Translations under genes and position numbers: made by a program
The notes under the pieces: generated by a model
Seen by the model: only the letters and a program-made list of their open reading frames with translations
The model's database searches: none
Told to the model about the DNA's origin: nothing
NCBI GenBank assembly: GCA_031274465.1
Contig: JAISQC010000253.1
Span: 1 to 5,949, forward strand
Length of the DNA stretch: 5,949 nucleotides
Reading direction: 5' to 3'
DNA from: Synergistaceae bacterium
Lineage (GTDB): Bacteria > Synergistota > Synergistia > Synergistales > Synergistaceae
Part shown: positions 5,652 through 5,949 of the stretch, in pieces
Layout of the letters: the number at the start of each line of letters is the position of its first letter
Numbering within the stretch: position 1 is the stretch's first letter

Positions 5652-5949
5652 ATGTCCCAAAACGTATATCAGGCCAGGCGCGAAAAAATTTACAAATGCT
5701 TGAGCGAGGCGGGCTGCGATAGGGCTCTCGTGGGCGAGCCATTTACATTTTTTTACCTCACCGGGGCAATGCTGCATCCTTATGAGCGATTCATGGGGCT
5801 GGTAATCGACTCAAAAGACGGCCGGACGGACGCCATCGTGCCGGCAGTCGATATGAACCGCGTGGCGGAAAACGGGGTAAGCGAACATGTCTACAGCGAT
5901 ACGGACGGGCCTTCCCAGCTCTTGAAAAAATTCTTCTCCGGCTGCAAAC
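5652..5949 (+). CDS. M24/creatinase-family peptidase (Xaa-Pro dipeptidase or aminopeptidase), N-terminal part only
   Basis: Cytoplasmic metallopeptidase predicted to cleave the bond next to proline in Xaa-Pro peptides. Only 99 codons from the ATG at 5652 are in the window. They form the start of the creatinase-like N-terminal domain: an amphipathic helix with REKIYKCLSEAGCDRALVGE (10-29), then the typical FTFFYLTGAM strand (31-40), then a second strand GLVID (49-53) and IVPAVD (62-67). The catalytic pita-bread domain with its metal ligands lies beyond the edge, so activity and exact subtype cannot be confirmed. A purine-rich AGAGGCGG at 5635-5642 is the likely ribosome-binding site, with its GAGG 12 nt from the ATG, somewhat far. 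No earlier in-frame start exists back to the stop at 5583. It is divergent from the peptide importer, suggesting uptake and breakdown of peptides in one physiological unit. Confidence 0.85.
   Translation, partial: MSQNVYQARREKIYKCLSEAGCDRALVGEPFTFFYLTGAMLHPYERFMGLVIDSKDGRTDAIVPAVDMNRVAENGVSEHVYSDTDGPSQLLKKFFSGCK

Noticed and set aside
5276..5777. Open frames across the intergenic region (plus 5276-5530, minus 5343-5777)
   Set aside because: They run through the palindromic element, promoters or the start of the peptidase gene, lack ribosome-binding sites, and their translations resemble no known family.

Overview
The window reads as chromosomal DNA of a bacterium with moderately high GC coding sequence (roughly 55-58% by eye). 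The substrate-binding protein has a signal-peptidase-I type leader and no lipobox cysteine, which points to a cell with an outer membrane and periplasm. The protein style, including the 'xDGGRRQR' ABC signature in the second ATPase and repeated peptide-transport cassettes, reminds me of Synergistota or a related anaerobic amino-acid/peptide fermenter. This is an impression only; no marker gene is present.

Positions 5189 down to 1 (minus strand) hold a five-gene operon for a family-5 (dipeptide/oligopeptide/nickel type) ABC importer. Its order is DppB-type permease, DppC-type permease, DppD-type ATPase, DppF-type ATPase, then the substrate-binding protein, which runs off the window at its C-terminus. 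The genes overlap or nearly touch (4-nt GTGA overlap, 2-nt gap, 14-nt overlap, 16-nt gap), so they should be co-transcribed and translationally coupled. The binding protein comes last instead of first but carries the clearest Shine-Dalgarno sequence of the set.

Positions 5190-5651 are the only substantial non-coding stretch, between divergent transcription units. A sigma70-like promoter faces left for the transporter (-10 at 5260-5265), with a 13-bp palindrome against it. A strong promoter faces right (TTGACA, 17 nt, TATTAT at 5527-5555). Between them lies a 217-bp, non-coding, more GC-rich element. Its ends are 22-bp imperfect inverted repeats, including the outer TA dinucleotides, and its two halves are complementary through most of its length down to a 9-nt loop. 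It looks like a miniature inverted-repeat transposable element (MITE) with TA flanks, and it is the most interesting object here.

Positions 5652-5949 (plus strand) start an M24/creatinase-family peptidase (Xaa-Pro dipeptidase or aminopeptidase), cut by the window edge. Together the two units suggest peptide uptake followed by intracellular cleavage of proline-containing peptides. The transported substrate cannot be read from sequence alone.
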